Shown piece after piece: positions 25,813-33,887 of a stretch of 64,000 bases of DNA. How positions within the stretch are numbered: position 1 is the first letter of the stretch; every line of letters starts with the position of its first letter. This stretch comes from Sphaerisporangium sp039871875. Lineage in GTDB: Bacteria > Actinomycetota > Actinomycetes > Streptosporangiales > Streptosporangiaceae. The notes below the pieces were generated by a model. That model saw only the letters and a list, made by a program, of their open reading frames with translations. It did no database searches and was not told the DNA's origin. The translations under genes were made by a program, and so were the position numbers. Location: the NCBI RefSeq assembly GCF_039871875.1, contig NZ_JBDPMD010000017.1, positions 1 through 64,000 on the forward strand, read 5' to 3'.

Positions 25813-26721
25813 GTGGGACATCTGTGCAGGACAATTTTGACACTGGCCGGTGGTCTGACGCTTTTATGTGTGCTTGCCGGCTGTGGAAGCGACACGCCTG
25901 GTGGAGTCAGCTCAGCCAGGTTCCAGCCCCCGGACACCAAGGCCGTGGATGGCACATCCCTCCTTTCCGCATTCATCGACACCGCCGAGCAGCGCAAGAA
26001 GCTGACCACCGCACGCGCCGGCCTGGTTGCCTCCTGCATGAAACGCCTTGGTTTCGCCGACTTCAAGAGCTTGGAGACCAAGGAACAAGGTGCGGAGCTC
26101 ATCACGGGTCGCCGTTACCTTTACATCGAACCCGCGCAGGCGGCGCGCACGGGCTACGCGGAGGTGGCGGACGCAACCCCAGGCAAGCGCCGGACCGCGG
26201 ATCAGGCGCGGGCCGTGACGCTGGAGGAACGCCGGGCACTGACCGGTGGCGGGGTGACCCTGAGCAACGGGCAGACCGTCCCGCAGGGCGGCTGCACCGC
26301 GGAGGCGAGCCGAATCCTCACCACGGGGGCATCTCAGCCAGATGACCTGCTCGTCTGGCGGCTGATGGCGGAGGCAGCGGCGCCTGCCCGGCAAAATGCC
26401 GAGGCCATACGGACAGCGGCTGGCTGGAGCGCTTGCATGAAGCAACGCGGTTTCGGCTACGCGACGCCGGAGGACGCCTGGAACGACGCCCGGTGGGTCA
26501 GGCAACCAGGCTCGGCGGTCAGCGACGACGAGCGCAGGGTCGCCACTGCGGACATGGAGTGCAAGAACCAGTCGGGCTACGTCATGGCGCTGTCGAACGC
26601 ACAGAACGCGAACGAGAAAAAACTGGTCGAGCAGCACGCGGAGGCGCTCACGGCACTCGCACGGAACCGAGAGGTTCTCCTGCGTAACACCGAAATCGTC
26701 CTGAAGGGCGGACGACCGTGA
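25813..26721 (+). CDS. Putative lipoprotein of unknown function
   Basis: A 302-residue protein with a lipoprotein signal (LTLLCVLAGC, modified Cys about residue 24). The mature part is rich in helices and has repeated Cys-containing segments (SCMKRLGFADF and ACMKQRGFGYA), suggesting an internal duplication with four conserved Cys. GTG start at 25813 with AGGAG nine bases upstream. Not recognised beyond being a surface-anchored protein. It is divergent from the GmrSD-like gene. Confidence 0.75.
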   Translation: MGHLCRTILTLAGGLTLLCVLAGCGSDTPGGVSSARFQPPDTKAVDGTSLLSAFIDTAEQRKKLTTARAGLVASCMKRLGFADFKSLETKEQGAELITGRRYLYIEPAQAARTGYAEVADATPGKRRTADQARAVTLEERRALTGGGVTLSNGQTVPQGGCTAEASRILTTGASQPDDLLVWRLMAEAAAPARQNAEAIRTAAGWSACMKQRGFGYATPEDAWNDARWVRQPGSAVSDDERRVATADMECKNQSGYVMALSNAQNANEKKLVEQHAEALTALARNREVLLRNTEIVLKGGRP

Positions 26722-26931
26722 CCGTATTTCGCGCAGACAGCCAGGAGCCTTGATCAACCCCAGGAGCATGACGCGTGACCGACGTTTGATCAACCGAGTC
26801 GTGGCGACGGCGCTGGAGGCGCATCAGGCGCTCTGCTGACGCTTACCACGACCACTCCGACAGGGCGGATCAGCACGACGGCACCGTGACGGCCATTGCT
26901 CCCGGCGTCAGCCCTCCGGCGGTCTCGGGTG

Positions 26932-28308
26932 TCAGGCGGCGAGTTCGGTGCGGACGTGCTCTCGGAACTCGCGTACGGCGATGACGTCGCGGTGGGGTTC
27001 GAGTTGTGCGGTGAATCTCTCGACGAACTCCACGGCTCGGGTGGAGCTCAAGGACCTGGCCGTCGGCACCGCCGGTCGCGCGGTGTGCAGGGCTTGGTCC
27101 AGCTCGCCCAGGCCGAGATATGACTCGGCGGCATGCATGCGATTGAACTGTGCGGATCGCGCGAACTTACCCTCGAACGCGGCGACGGCTGTTTCGGCGC
27201 AGCGCAGTGCCCGCTGGTGCTCGCCGAGCAGGGCCCAGCAGCGTCCCATCTCGGCGCCGAGCTCTGGCAGGTCGTGCAGCGCTACCCACTCCGGATCCCG
27301 GTCGGTCGCACCCTGGGCGTAAGAACGCTCGGTCTCGGCGATCAGGTGCTCGACCTGGTGGGCACTGTGCCGGTCTCCGGACCGCACGGGCTTCGCCTGC
27401 GCGGCGGTCGCCCACGCTTGTCTGAGCGTCAGCAACGCCATCACGCGAGGCGGAGCCTGCGCTTCGCGTGCGGAGTCGACAGCCGCCCCGGCGAGCCGGA
27501 CGGCCCAGCGGGCCTGGTCGATGTGGAGCGCCTGCTGGGTCATCTCGGTCAGCACCCACGCGGCGGTCAGTGGATCATCGCCTGCCTTCGCCAAGCTCAG
27601 CGCCACGCCGAAATGCCGCTGGGCCTGGCCGTGGTTGCCCATGTCGAAGGCCGTCCACCCCGCCATCCCCGTCATGGCCGCCGCCGCGCTCATCAGCTCG
27701 GCACCCACCCGCTCGTCGTACCGGCCCCTGAGCAGCGGTGTCACCACCTCGTTGAGGTACCGCACCACCACCGGGCGGACCAGTCCGGCACCGAACCGCA
27801 TGTCCATCTGCCGGAACCCCTCGCACGCGGCGCGAACCCGGACGGCGTCCGCATGCCCCACCGACCGTCCCAGCCCCTGGCCGGCGACCGCACGAACCGG
27901 AGCGTCGTAGGCCACCGACGCCAGCCATTCCCCAAGGGCGGCCGGTACGAACGGCAGCGTGGCAAGCAGGTGACGCCGGGACGGGTCCATCTCCAACCTC
28001 CACAATTGCTCGGCCGCCTTCACGGTAGCCATGGGTTCGGACGCGCCACAGTCGGCGAACGGCCAGGGTGTTGTGCCCCCGGCGGTCCAGCCGTCCACCC
28101 ATCGCTCCACCTCGGCCGCGTCGGCGCCGAACGCCGCCGCGATGAGCCGCCGGTGGCGGGCCCGCACCCCCTGCTCGCCGCGCTCCCACCGGGCCCATGT
28201 CGTCGAGGACACCCCGACGACCTCGGCGGCGTCCTCCTGGCTCATGCCGCGCCGCTTGCGTTCCCGGGTCAGTTCCGGACGGCCCGTACGTCCCTGCGGT
28301 GCACCCAC
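26932..28308 (-). CDS. Helix-turn-helix regulator with TPR-like C-terminus
   Basis: A 458-residue protein. An N-terminal XRE-type HTH (RGMSQEDAAEVVGVSSTTWARWERG) is followed by a long helical-repeat region resembling tetratricopeptide sensors of actinomycete regulators. The GTG at 28308 is chosen because GGGGAGGA lies just upstream and the HTH starts about ten residues in. It is divergent from an anti-sigma-type ATPase, a pairing common in Streptomyces-like genomes and often linked to development. Confidence 0.82.
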   Translation of the reverse strand: MGAPQGRTGRPELTRERKRRGMSQEDAAEVVGVSSTTWARWERGEQGVRARHRRLIAAAFGADAAEVERWVDGWTAGGTTPWPFADCGASEPMATVKAAEQLWRLEMDPSRRHLLATLPFVPAALGEWLASVAYDAPVRAVAGQGLGRSVGHADAVRVRAACEGFRQMDMRFGAGLVRPVVVRYLNEVVTPLLRGRYDERVGAELMSAAAAMTGMAGWTAFDMGNHGQAQRHFGVALSLAKAGDDPLTAAWVLTEMTQQALHIDQARWAVRLAGAAVDSAREAQAPPRVMALLTLRQAWATAAQAKPVRSGDRHSAHQVEHLIAETERSYAQGATDRDPEWVALHDLPELGAEMGRCWALLGEHQRALRCAETAVAAFEGKFARSAQFNRMHAAESYLGLGELDQALHTARPAVPTARSLSSTRAVEFVERFTAQLEPHRDVIAVREFREHVRTELAA

Positions 28309-28517
28309 GCGTCCTCCCCCTCCGTATCCGAATGATCGCTCATTGTGACGAGAAGCACCCTCGGCGCGCCACCGGTCCAGGCGAAACGACCAGGGAGCGA
28401 CCAACCCGGGACACGGCGACTCCCGTACCGGACGAATGATCACGGACCGGCATTCCGGCCGGGTCACCGTATGGCTTTTCCTTCTGCCACAGTCACCCAC
28501 CGGAACGGAGCGTCACC

Positions 28518-29084
28518 ATGCGGACCACCGACGACGACCAGGCCGACCCCCCGGAGCCCTATGCCTCCCCCACCATGGGACGGCACACCGGGCCGAAGCA
28601 GAGTGGCGACTTCCGCGTCATGGTCAAGGTGCTGCGGGCCGGGTCGGCCGCCCGGCGGGCACGCGGGGTCGTGCGGGGCGTCCTGCGCCAGGCCGGCGTC
28701 CCCGCCGATGCCGTGGCCGACGCCGAGATCGTCGTCGCGGAGCTGGCCGCGAACGCCGAGAAGCATGCCCGTCCACCGTACGAGCTGCGCATCACCTACG
28801 TCGGCAGAGTCCCCACCTGGTGCGAGATCGTGGACGGCGACCCGGACAGCCGAGAAGTCCACCTGATCCTGGACCACCTCGACACCCTCACCGACGGCCC
28901 CTCACCCCCTCCCACCGGCGAGCCGTCCACCCTTCTCGCCGAGAACGGCCGCGGCCTCCTCATGGCCCACCACCTCTCCCAGGGAGGCTGCCGCGTCTAC
29001 CCGACCACGATCCTCACCACCAGCACCCCCGGCAAAGCCGTCGCCTTCCCTCTCCCGGCCTGCTCCGGTGACCTCTCACTCTGA
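28518..29084 (+). CDS. Anti-sigma-factor-type ATP-binding protein (HATPase_c_2)
   Basis: A 188-residue protein with a Bergerat ATPase fold. The N-box is ELAANAEKHARPP and the G-box is ENGRGLLMAH. This size and layout are those of RsbW-like regulators that sequester sigma factors or anti-sigma antagonists. A 35-residue polar N-terminus precedes the fold. It starts 209 bp from the divergent HTH regulator, with which it probably functions. Confidence 0.82.
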   Translation: MRTTDDDQADPPEPYASPTMGRHTGPKQSGDFRVMVKVLRAGSAARRARGVVRGVLRQAGVPADAVADAEIVVAELAANAEKHARPPYELRITYVGRVPTWCEIVDGDPDSREVHLILDHLDTLTDGPSPPPTGEPSTLLAENGRGLLMAHHLSQGGCRVYPTTILTTSTPGKAVAFPLPACSGDLSL

Positions 29085-29415
29085 ACAGAACCGCCGCCCC
29101 TCAACGTCCAGCACGGCTGACGTTCCTGACCGGGTGGTCCGACTCGCAGTAGCTTCACGCGACCTTCTCTGCATTCATCGGATGTCTTCAGGGAAGGATT
29201 ACGCAGAGGGGGAGGCCGGTCCAGCAGCCTCAGGTCTCGGGCTCGTATTCATCCGATGCCTGGATGTCCAGATGGACACGTTACAGAGCCGGTGTATCAC
29301 CCAGCGCATCCCGTGCCAGGCCCTGTCGCTTGACCGCTCCCCGTGCCCGTAATAGAACACGTTTCAGTAACGTGTGTCCCGCAAGGCGTTTCGACAAGAC
29401 CCGTCAGGTGGCCTT
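29085..29415. other. 331-bp intergenic region before CYP125-like gene
   Basis: No gene is seen. It holds a KstR-type box (29353-29366) and two CATC-S-GATG inverted repeats (29175-29185 and 29249-29259) that resemble the FadR-type operator at 17401. The latter could be chance. Confidence 0.5.
29353..29366. promoter_or_regulatory. KstR-type box before CYP125-like gene
   Basis: TAGAACACGTTTCA matches all eight fixed bases of TnnAACnnGTTnnA. It ends 49 bases before the P450 start, where a KstR operator would block transcription. Confidence 0.72.
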
Positions 29416-30618
29416 ATGGATATCGACCTCGTCGACCAGGATGTCTACGCGCGCGACGGCGCCCCGCACGACCAGTTCGCATGGTTGCGGGCCAATGATG
29501 CCGTGTTCTGGCATGAGAAGGGCGCGGAGGAGGGCTGGCCGGGTTTCTGGGCGGTCACGCGGCACGAGGACGTCGTGCAGGTGTCGCGCAACTCCGAGCT
29601 GTTCTCCTCCAGCAGGAAGCTCGCGTTGTTCGACGAGATGCCTGAGGAGCAGGTCCTGCTCCAGCGCCTGATGATGCTCAACCAGGACCCCCCGGAGCAC
29701 ACCCGCCGGCGTTCCCTGGTGAACCGCGGATTCACCCCGCGCCAGATCGGCCTGCTGGAAGACCACATAAGAGAGATCTGCCACAACCTCGTGGACGACG
29801 CCCTCGCCAAGGGCGACATCGACTTCGTCACCGACGTGGCCGCGCCGCTCCCCCTCTATGTGATCTGCGAGCTGCTCGGTGCCCCGGTCGAGGACCGCAA
29901 CAAGATCTTCGAGTGGTCCAACCGCATGATCGGCGCGCAGGACCCCGACTACGCCGCCGCCCCCGACGACGGCCAGCAGGCCGCGTCCGAGGTCTACGCC
30001 TACGCCAACGCGCTGGCGGAGAAACGCCGGGTGAACCCCCAGCCGGACATCGTCACCAAGCTGCTCCAGCCGGGGGAGAACGGCGAGACGCTGTCGGTGG
30101 AGGAGTTCGACCTGTTCGTCCTCCTGCTCGTCGTGGCAGGCAACGAGACCACCCGCAACGCCGCGTCCGGCGGCATGCTCGCGCTGTTCGAGCACCCCGA
30201 GCAGTGGGAGCGCCTGGTGGCGGACCCGTCGCTGGCCGCCTCGGCCGCCGACGAGATCGTCCGCTGGGTCTCCCCCGTCAACCTGTTCCGGCGCACGGCC
30301 ACCCGTGACACCGTGCTCGGCGGCAAGCAGATCAAGGAGAACGACAAGGTCGTCGTCTTCTACTCCTCGGCCAACCGCGACGAGTCGATCTTCTCGGCGC
30401 CCGGCACGTTCGACATCGGCCGCGACCCCAACCCGCACATCGGGTTCGGTGGCGGCGGCGCGCACTTCTGCCTCGGCAACCACCTGGCCAAGCTGGAGCT
30501 GCGCGTGCTGTTCGAGGTGGTGGCCCAGCGCATGCCCGGCCTGCGGCCCGCGGGCGAGGTCACGCGGCTGCGGTCCTACTTCATCAACGGCATCAAGTCG
30601 ATGCCCGTGGAGGTCTGA
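29416..30618 (+). CDS. cyp125: Cytochrome P450, CYP125/CYP142-like steroid C26/27 hydroxylase
   Basis: A 400-residue P450. The I-helix is VVAGNETTRNAASG, the K-helix ExxR is EIVR, and the haem loop is FGGGGAHFCLGNHLA with the axial Cys. NETTRN and the ending RLRSYFINGIKSMPVEV are features of the mycobacterial CYP124/125/142 group that oxidises the terminal methyl of sterol and methyl-branched chains. A KstR-type box lies upstream, linking it to the side-chain operon 17 kb away, which lacks the cyp125 gene found at that spot in mycobacteria. The ATG at 29416 is preferred over a GTG at 29374. CYP125 versus CYP142 cannot be settled by eye. Confidence 0.87.
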   Translation: MDIDLVDQDVYARDGAPHDQFAWLRANDAVFWHEKGAEEGWPGFWAVTRHEDVVQVSRNSELFSSSRKLALFDEMPEEQVLLQRLMMLNQDPPEHTRRRSLVNRGFTPRQIGLLEDHIREICHNLVDDALAKGDIDFVTDVAAPLPLYVICELLGAPVEDRNKIFEWSNRMIGAQDPDYAAAPDDGQQAASEVYAYANALAEKRRVNPQPDIVTKLLQPGENGETLSVEEFDLFVLLLVVAGNETTRNAASGGMLALFEHPEQWERLVADPSLAASAADEIVRWVSPVNLFRRTATRDTVLGGKQIKENDKVVVFYSSANRDESIFSAPGTFDIGRDPNPHIGFGGGGAHFCLGNHLAKLELRVLFEVVAQRMPGLRPAGEVTRLRSYFINGIKSMPVEV

Positions 30619-30626
30619 GCCTGGTC

Positions 30627-30660
30627 TCCCGCGCCCTCACGGCCCGGTGGGGGCGCGGGA
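30627..30660 (+). terminator. Strong stem-loop after P450
   Basis: TCCCGCGCCC (30627-30636) pairs perfectly with GGGCGCGGGA (30651-30660), starting nine bases after the P450 stop. A factor-independent-type terminator is likely. Confidence 0.7.
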
Positions 30661-30724
30661 CTTGGGTTACAAGTAGTTGACTCGCGTATATACAGATAAA
30701 GCTACGCGTTCGTATAGTCCCGCC

Positions 30725-31411
30725 ATGAACCAGTTGAGAAATCCTCCACGTGGCGCGCGGATCGCCGAAGGCGTCAGCCGCGCCTACGCGGACTTCGCAG
30801 CCCTCGTGGAGGGTCTCACGCCCGAGCAGTGGCGGCGGCCGACCCGCTGCTCCGGCTGGGAGGTGCGCGACATCGCCGGGCACGTCACCGGCCTGGCCAA
30901 GGACATCGCCGACGGTTTCGGCGCCACCCGCACCGGGGACCAGCAGGCCGCCGCGCTGCGCGACCGGGAGCCCGCCGAACTGGTCAAGCCGTTGCGCCGC
31001 GCGGCCTGGGCGATCGTGGACCTCCTCAACGGGCTGGAGGAGGCGTCCTGGCACAAGCCGGGGCCGCTGCCCGGGCTCGACAGGGAGCAGAGCGCGATCC
31101 GGCTGTGGCACGACCTGTTCATCCACACCGACGACGTGCGGAACGCGCTCGGGCTGCCGTCCGACCGGGGGCCTGGGCTCGGCGCGTCCCTGGACGACGT
31201 GTTGCGGAGGCTGCACGAGAGCGGGTTCGGGCCCGCGCGGGTCGTGCTCACCGGGGTGGGCGAGGAGCCGCAGGAGGTCGAGTTCGGGTCTCCGGGGCCG
31301 GACGTCCCGGCGGTCACGGTGGACGCGATGGACTTCCTGATGGTGTCCACGGGGCGGGCCGATCCCGCGTCGCTGGGGTTCGGGCCGGAGGTCAACATCT
31401 ACCGGGAGTGA
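30725..31411 (+). CDS. Maleylpyruvate isomerase/DinB-like family protein (TIGR03083 type)
   Basis: A 228-residue protein. The N-terminal DinB-like four-helix bundle has RCSGWEVRDIAGHVTG and LWHDLFIHTDDVRNALG, whose His and Asp residues are the usual metal ligands. A small C-terminal MDMPI-type domain follows. Members use mycothiol or act as metal-dependent transferases; the substrate here is unknown. The ATG at 30725 follows an A+T-rich stretch (GCGTATATACAGATAAA) likely to be the promoter. Confidence 0.75.
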   Translation: MNQLRNPPRGARIAEGVSRAYADFAALVEGLTPEQWRRPTRCSGWEVRDIAGHVTGLAKDIADGFGATRTGDQQAAALRDREPAELVKPLRRAAWAIVDLLNGLEEASWHKPGPLPGLDREQSAIRLWHDLFIHTDDVRNALGLPSDRGPGLGASLDDVLRRLHESGFGPARVVLTGVGEEPQEVEFGSPGPDVPAVTVDAMDFLMVSTGRADPASLGFGPEVNIYRE

Positions 31412-31461
31412 TTCGGGCCTAGTATTCCGATCACCCGGTTTCCGGCCTTTGGAGATGCTTC

Positions 31462-32259
31462 ATGTCCGACCTGCGTCCGGCTCCGGCCGGGGTCGATCCC
31501 AACACGCCGAGCGCGGCGCGCATCTATGACTACGCCCTCGGGGGCAAGGACAACTACGAGGCGGATCGGGTCGCGGCCGAGAAGGCGTTCGCCATGGCGC
31601 CGGAGATGCCGGTGATGGCGCGGCAGAACCGGGCGTTCCTCGGGCGCGCGGTGCGGTTCCTCGCCGGGGAGGCGGGGGTACGGCAGTTCCTGGACATCGG
31701 GTCGGGGTTGCCGACGCAGCAGAACGTGCACCAGGTGGCCGCGGAGGCCGCCGAGGGGACGCGGGTGGTGTACGTCGACTACGACCCGCTGGTGGTGGCG
31801 CACGGGGACGCGCTGGTGGCGGACACGCCGGGGGTGGCGTTCATCCGGGGGGATCTGCGGCGGGTGGAGGACGTCCTGGCGCATCCTGACCTCGCGATCG
31901 ACTTCTCCGAGCCGGTGGCCGTGTTGCTCGTGGCGGTGCTGCACTTCGTGCGGGACGAGGAGCGCGCGTACGAGGTGGTGGACCTGCTCCGGGACAGAAT
32001 GGCGCCGGGGAGCTATCTCGCCCTGTCCCATGTCACTCCCGACCCGCATCCGGAGGAGACGGCGGAGCTGGTGCAGGTGTCCACCAAGGCCGGGGCACCG
32101 TGGGTCGCGCGGAGCCGGGAGGAATTGCTGCGGTTCTTCGGTGACTTCGAGCTGGTCGAGCCGGGGCTGGTGACCGCCCCCGAGTGGCGGCCCGGGATCG
32201 CGCGGCCGGTGGACTTCGGGAAGATGTGGGTGCTCGCGGGGGTCGGCCGCAAGGTCTGA
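31462..32259 (+). CDS. SAM-dependent methyltransferase, DUF574 family
   Basis: A 265-residue protein of the DUF574/Methyltransf_19 family, expanded in filamentous actinomycetes. The signature N-terminus (NTPSAARIYDYALGGKDNYEADR) and motif I (FLDIGSGLPTQQNVH) are present, and VYVDYDPLVV is the acidic motif II. Substrates of the family are mostly unknown. GGAG lies seven bases before the ATG. It follows the isomerase-like gene by 50 bp and may be cotranscribed. Confidence 0.88.
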   Translation: MSDLRPAPAGVDPNTPSAARIYDYALGGKDNYEADRVAAEKAFAMAPEMPVMARQNRAFLGRAVRFLAGEAGVRQFLDIGSGLPTQQNVHQVAAEAAEGTRVVYVDYDPLVVAHGDALVADTPGVAFIRGDLRRVEDVLAHPDLAIDFSEPVAVLLVAVLHFVRDEERAYEVVDLLRDRMAPGSYLALSHVTPDPHPEETAELVQVSTKAGAPWVARSREELLRFFGDFELVEPGLVTAPEWRPGIARPVDFGKMWVLAGVGRKV

Positions 32260-32376
32260 TCGGCTCGGCGCCGTATGAAGGCGCCGGATTCGCCGTACCA
32301 CGTCCCGCCGCGTCGGCGCCGGGAAAGGGGTGCGCTGGTGCGGGTGTTCCAGCGGGCCGCGCGAGCGCTCGCACGC

Positions 32377-32535
32377 GCGGCCGCTCAGACAGCGCGGCCG
32401 CTCAAACAGCGCGGCCGCTCAGACAGCGCGGCCGCTCAGACGCTCGGACGTGCGGCCGCTCGGACGTGCGGCCGCTCGGACGTGCGGGTGCTCAGACGTG
32501 CGGGTACTCAGACGTGCGGGTACTCAGTCGCTCGG
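32377..32535. repeat. NotI-rich minisatellite, nine units of 16-17 bp
   Basis: Units begin at 32377, 32394, 32411, 32428, 32452, 32468, 32484, 32500 and 32516. The first four are 17 bp apart and later ones mostly 16 bp. The consensus is GCGGCCGCTCAGACGT, with the last three reading GCGGGTGCTC or GCGGGTACTC. Six units contain GCGGCCGC. It lies between convergent genes, so it is non-coding. The gradient of unit types suggests stepwise expansion. Confidence 0.9.
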
Positions 32536-32541
32536 GGGAGG

Positions 32542-33567
32542 TCAGGGCCAGGAGGAGTCCTGGTCGGGGTCGCCGCCGCCGGCCAGGAGGCGGGTGTCGG
32601 AGTCGACCATCATGGCGATCAGGTCCTCGAAGGGGACCGAGGGTTCCCAGCCGAGTTGCATCCGGGCCTTCTTGGGGTCGGCGCACAGGAGGTCCACCTC
32701 GGCGGGGCGGTGGAGGGCCGGGTCGAGGACGACGTGGCGTTCCCAGTCGAGGCCGGCGGCGGTGAAGGCGGCTTCCACCAGTTCGCGTACGGAGTGGGTG
32801 CGGCCGGTGCCGATGACGTAGTCCTCGGGGGTGGCGGACTGGAGCATCATGCGCATGGCGCGGACGTAGTCGCCGGCGTAGCCCCAGTCGCGGCGGGCGT
32901 CGAGGTTGCCGAGGCGCAGTTCGGTGGCGAGACCCACCTTGATCCGTGCGGCGCCCAAGGTGATCTTGCGGGTGACGAACTCGGCGCCGCGGCGGGGGGA
33001 CTCGTGGTTGAACAGGATGCCGGAGACGGCGAACATGCCGTACGACTCGCGGTAGTTCTGGGTGAGGAAGTGGCCGTACGCCTTGGCGACGCCGTACGGC
33101 GAACGCGGGTGAAAAGGCGTCAGCTCGTTCTGCGGGGTCTCGCGGACCTGGCCGAACATCTCCGAGGACGACGCCTGGTAGAAGCGGATCTGCCCGGAGG
33201 CGGCCGCCCGGGACGAGGTGATGCCCGAGCACACCCGGATGGCCTCCAGCATGCGCAGCACACCCATGCCGGTGACCTCGGCGGTCAGCTCGGCCTGCTC
33301 CCACGACATCGGCACGAACGAGATCGCGCCGAGGTTGTAGACCTCGTCGGGCGCGACCCGCTCCACCGCGGAGATCAGGGACCCCTGGTCGAGCAGGTCC
33401 CCGCGGACGAGCTGGACGTCCCTCAGTTGCCGGCGCACCCGCGAGACCCGGGGGTTGGCCTGCCCGCGCACCAGGCCCCAGACTTCGTAGCCCTGGTCCA
33501 GCAGATGCTCGGCGAGGTAGGAACCGTCCTGCCCGGTGATGCCAGTGATCAGAGCACGCCTGGCCAA
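32542..33567 (-). CDS. gmd: GDP-mannose 4,6-dehydratase
   Basis: A 341-residue short-chain dehydrogenase/reductase that converts GDP-mannose to GDP-4-keto-6-deoxymannose, precursor of 6-deoxyhexoses such as fucose or rhamnose. The start RRALITGITGQDGSYLAE is the GMD nucleotide-binding motif. The catalytic segments YQASSSEMFG and SPYGVAKAY are intact, as is LFNHESPRRG. The TTG at 33567 is preferred because GGAGG lies just upstream and the fold starts at once; the frame stays open further up. It is divergent from a glycosyltransferase cluster, its likely consumer, across a promoter with a perfect KstR-like palindrome. Confidence 0.9.
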   Translation of the reverse strand: MARRALITGITGQDGSYLAEHLLDQGYEVWGLVRGQANPRVSRVRRQLRDVQLVRGDLLDQGSLISAVERVAPDEVYNLGAISFVPMSWEQAELTAEVTGMGVLRMLEAIRVCSGITSSRAAASGQIRFYQASSSEMFGQVRETPQNELTPFHPRSPYGVAKAYGHFLTQNYRESYGMFAVSGILFNHESPRRGAEFVTRKITLGAARIKVGLATELRLGNLDARRDWGYAGDYVRAMRMMLQSATPEDYVIGTGRTHSVRELVEAAFTAAGLDWERHVVLDPALHRPAEVDLLCADPKKARMQLGWEPSVPFEDLIAMMVDSDTRLLAGGGDPDQDSSWP

Positions 33568-33887
33568 CAGGTCCTCCAGTTCTTCGGGCCCCCGGGGGAG
33601 ATGCTTCGCCCGAACTTGGACTTTAAGAGGCGAATGTACCGCCACGAGGTCCGTCAAGCGCTATGGGCAGCCCCACGAGGTGTGCCCAACCTACCTAGAA
33701 CCGGTTCTACCGAGCAGCGTTCGGTTAACCTAACATCCCAGTTCGCACGGTGTGCGGGAAAGATGAGGTGCGATTCCCATCACGGTAGGGGTCTAGCACT
33801 AGATGGTAGTCTTCGCAGCTAAGATCGGCTTTTGCGGTACATGCCCCGTTTCGGGGGCGATCGAACAGCAGCCCGGAAGGGGTGTCC
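33568..33887. other. 320-bp divergent promoter of gmd and glycosyltransferase cluster
   Basis: A+T-enriched for this genome, with no ORF of note. It holds a perfect 14-bp palindrome (33696-33709) and GGTTAACC nearby (about 33722-33729). Promoters for both directions should lie here. Confidence 0.55.
33696..33709. promoter_or_regulatory. Perfect KstR-type palindrome TAGAACCGGTTCTA
   Basis: A 14-bp perfect palindrome matching every fixed base of TnnAACnnGTTnnA, and also the fuller TAGAAC-NN-GTTCTA form. It lies about 129 bp from gmd and 179 bp from the glycosyltransferase start. Regulation by KstR is an inference; another TetR protein with a similar site is possible. Confidence 0.65.

Noticed and set aside
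26750..26795. TTGATCAACC repeated twice, 36 bp apart
   Set aside because: A short repeat in an intergenic region downstream of a gene with no promoter context; nothing further supports a function.
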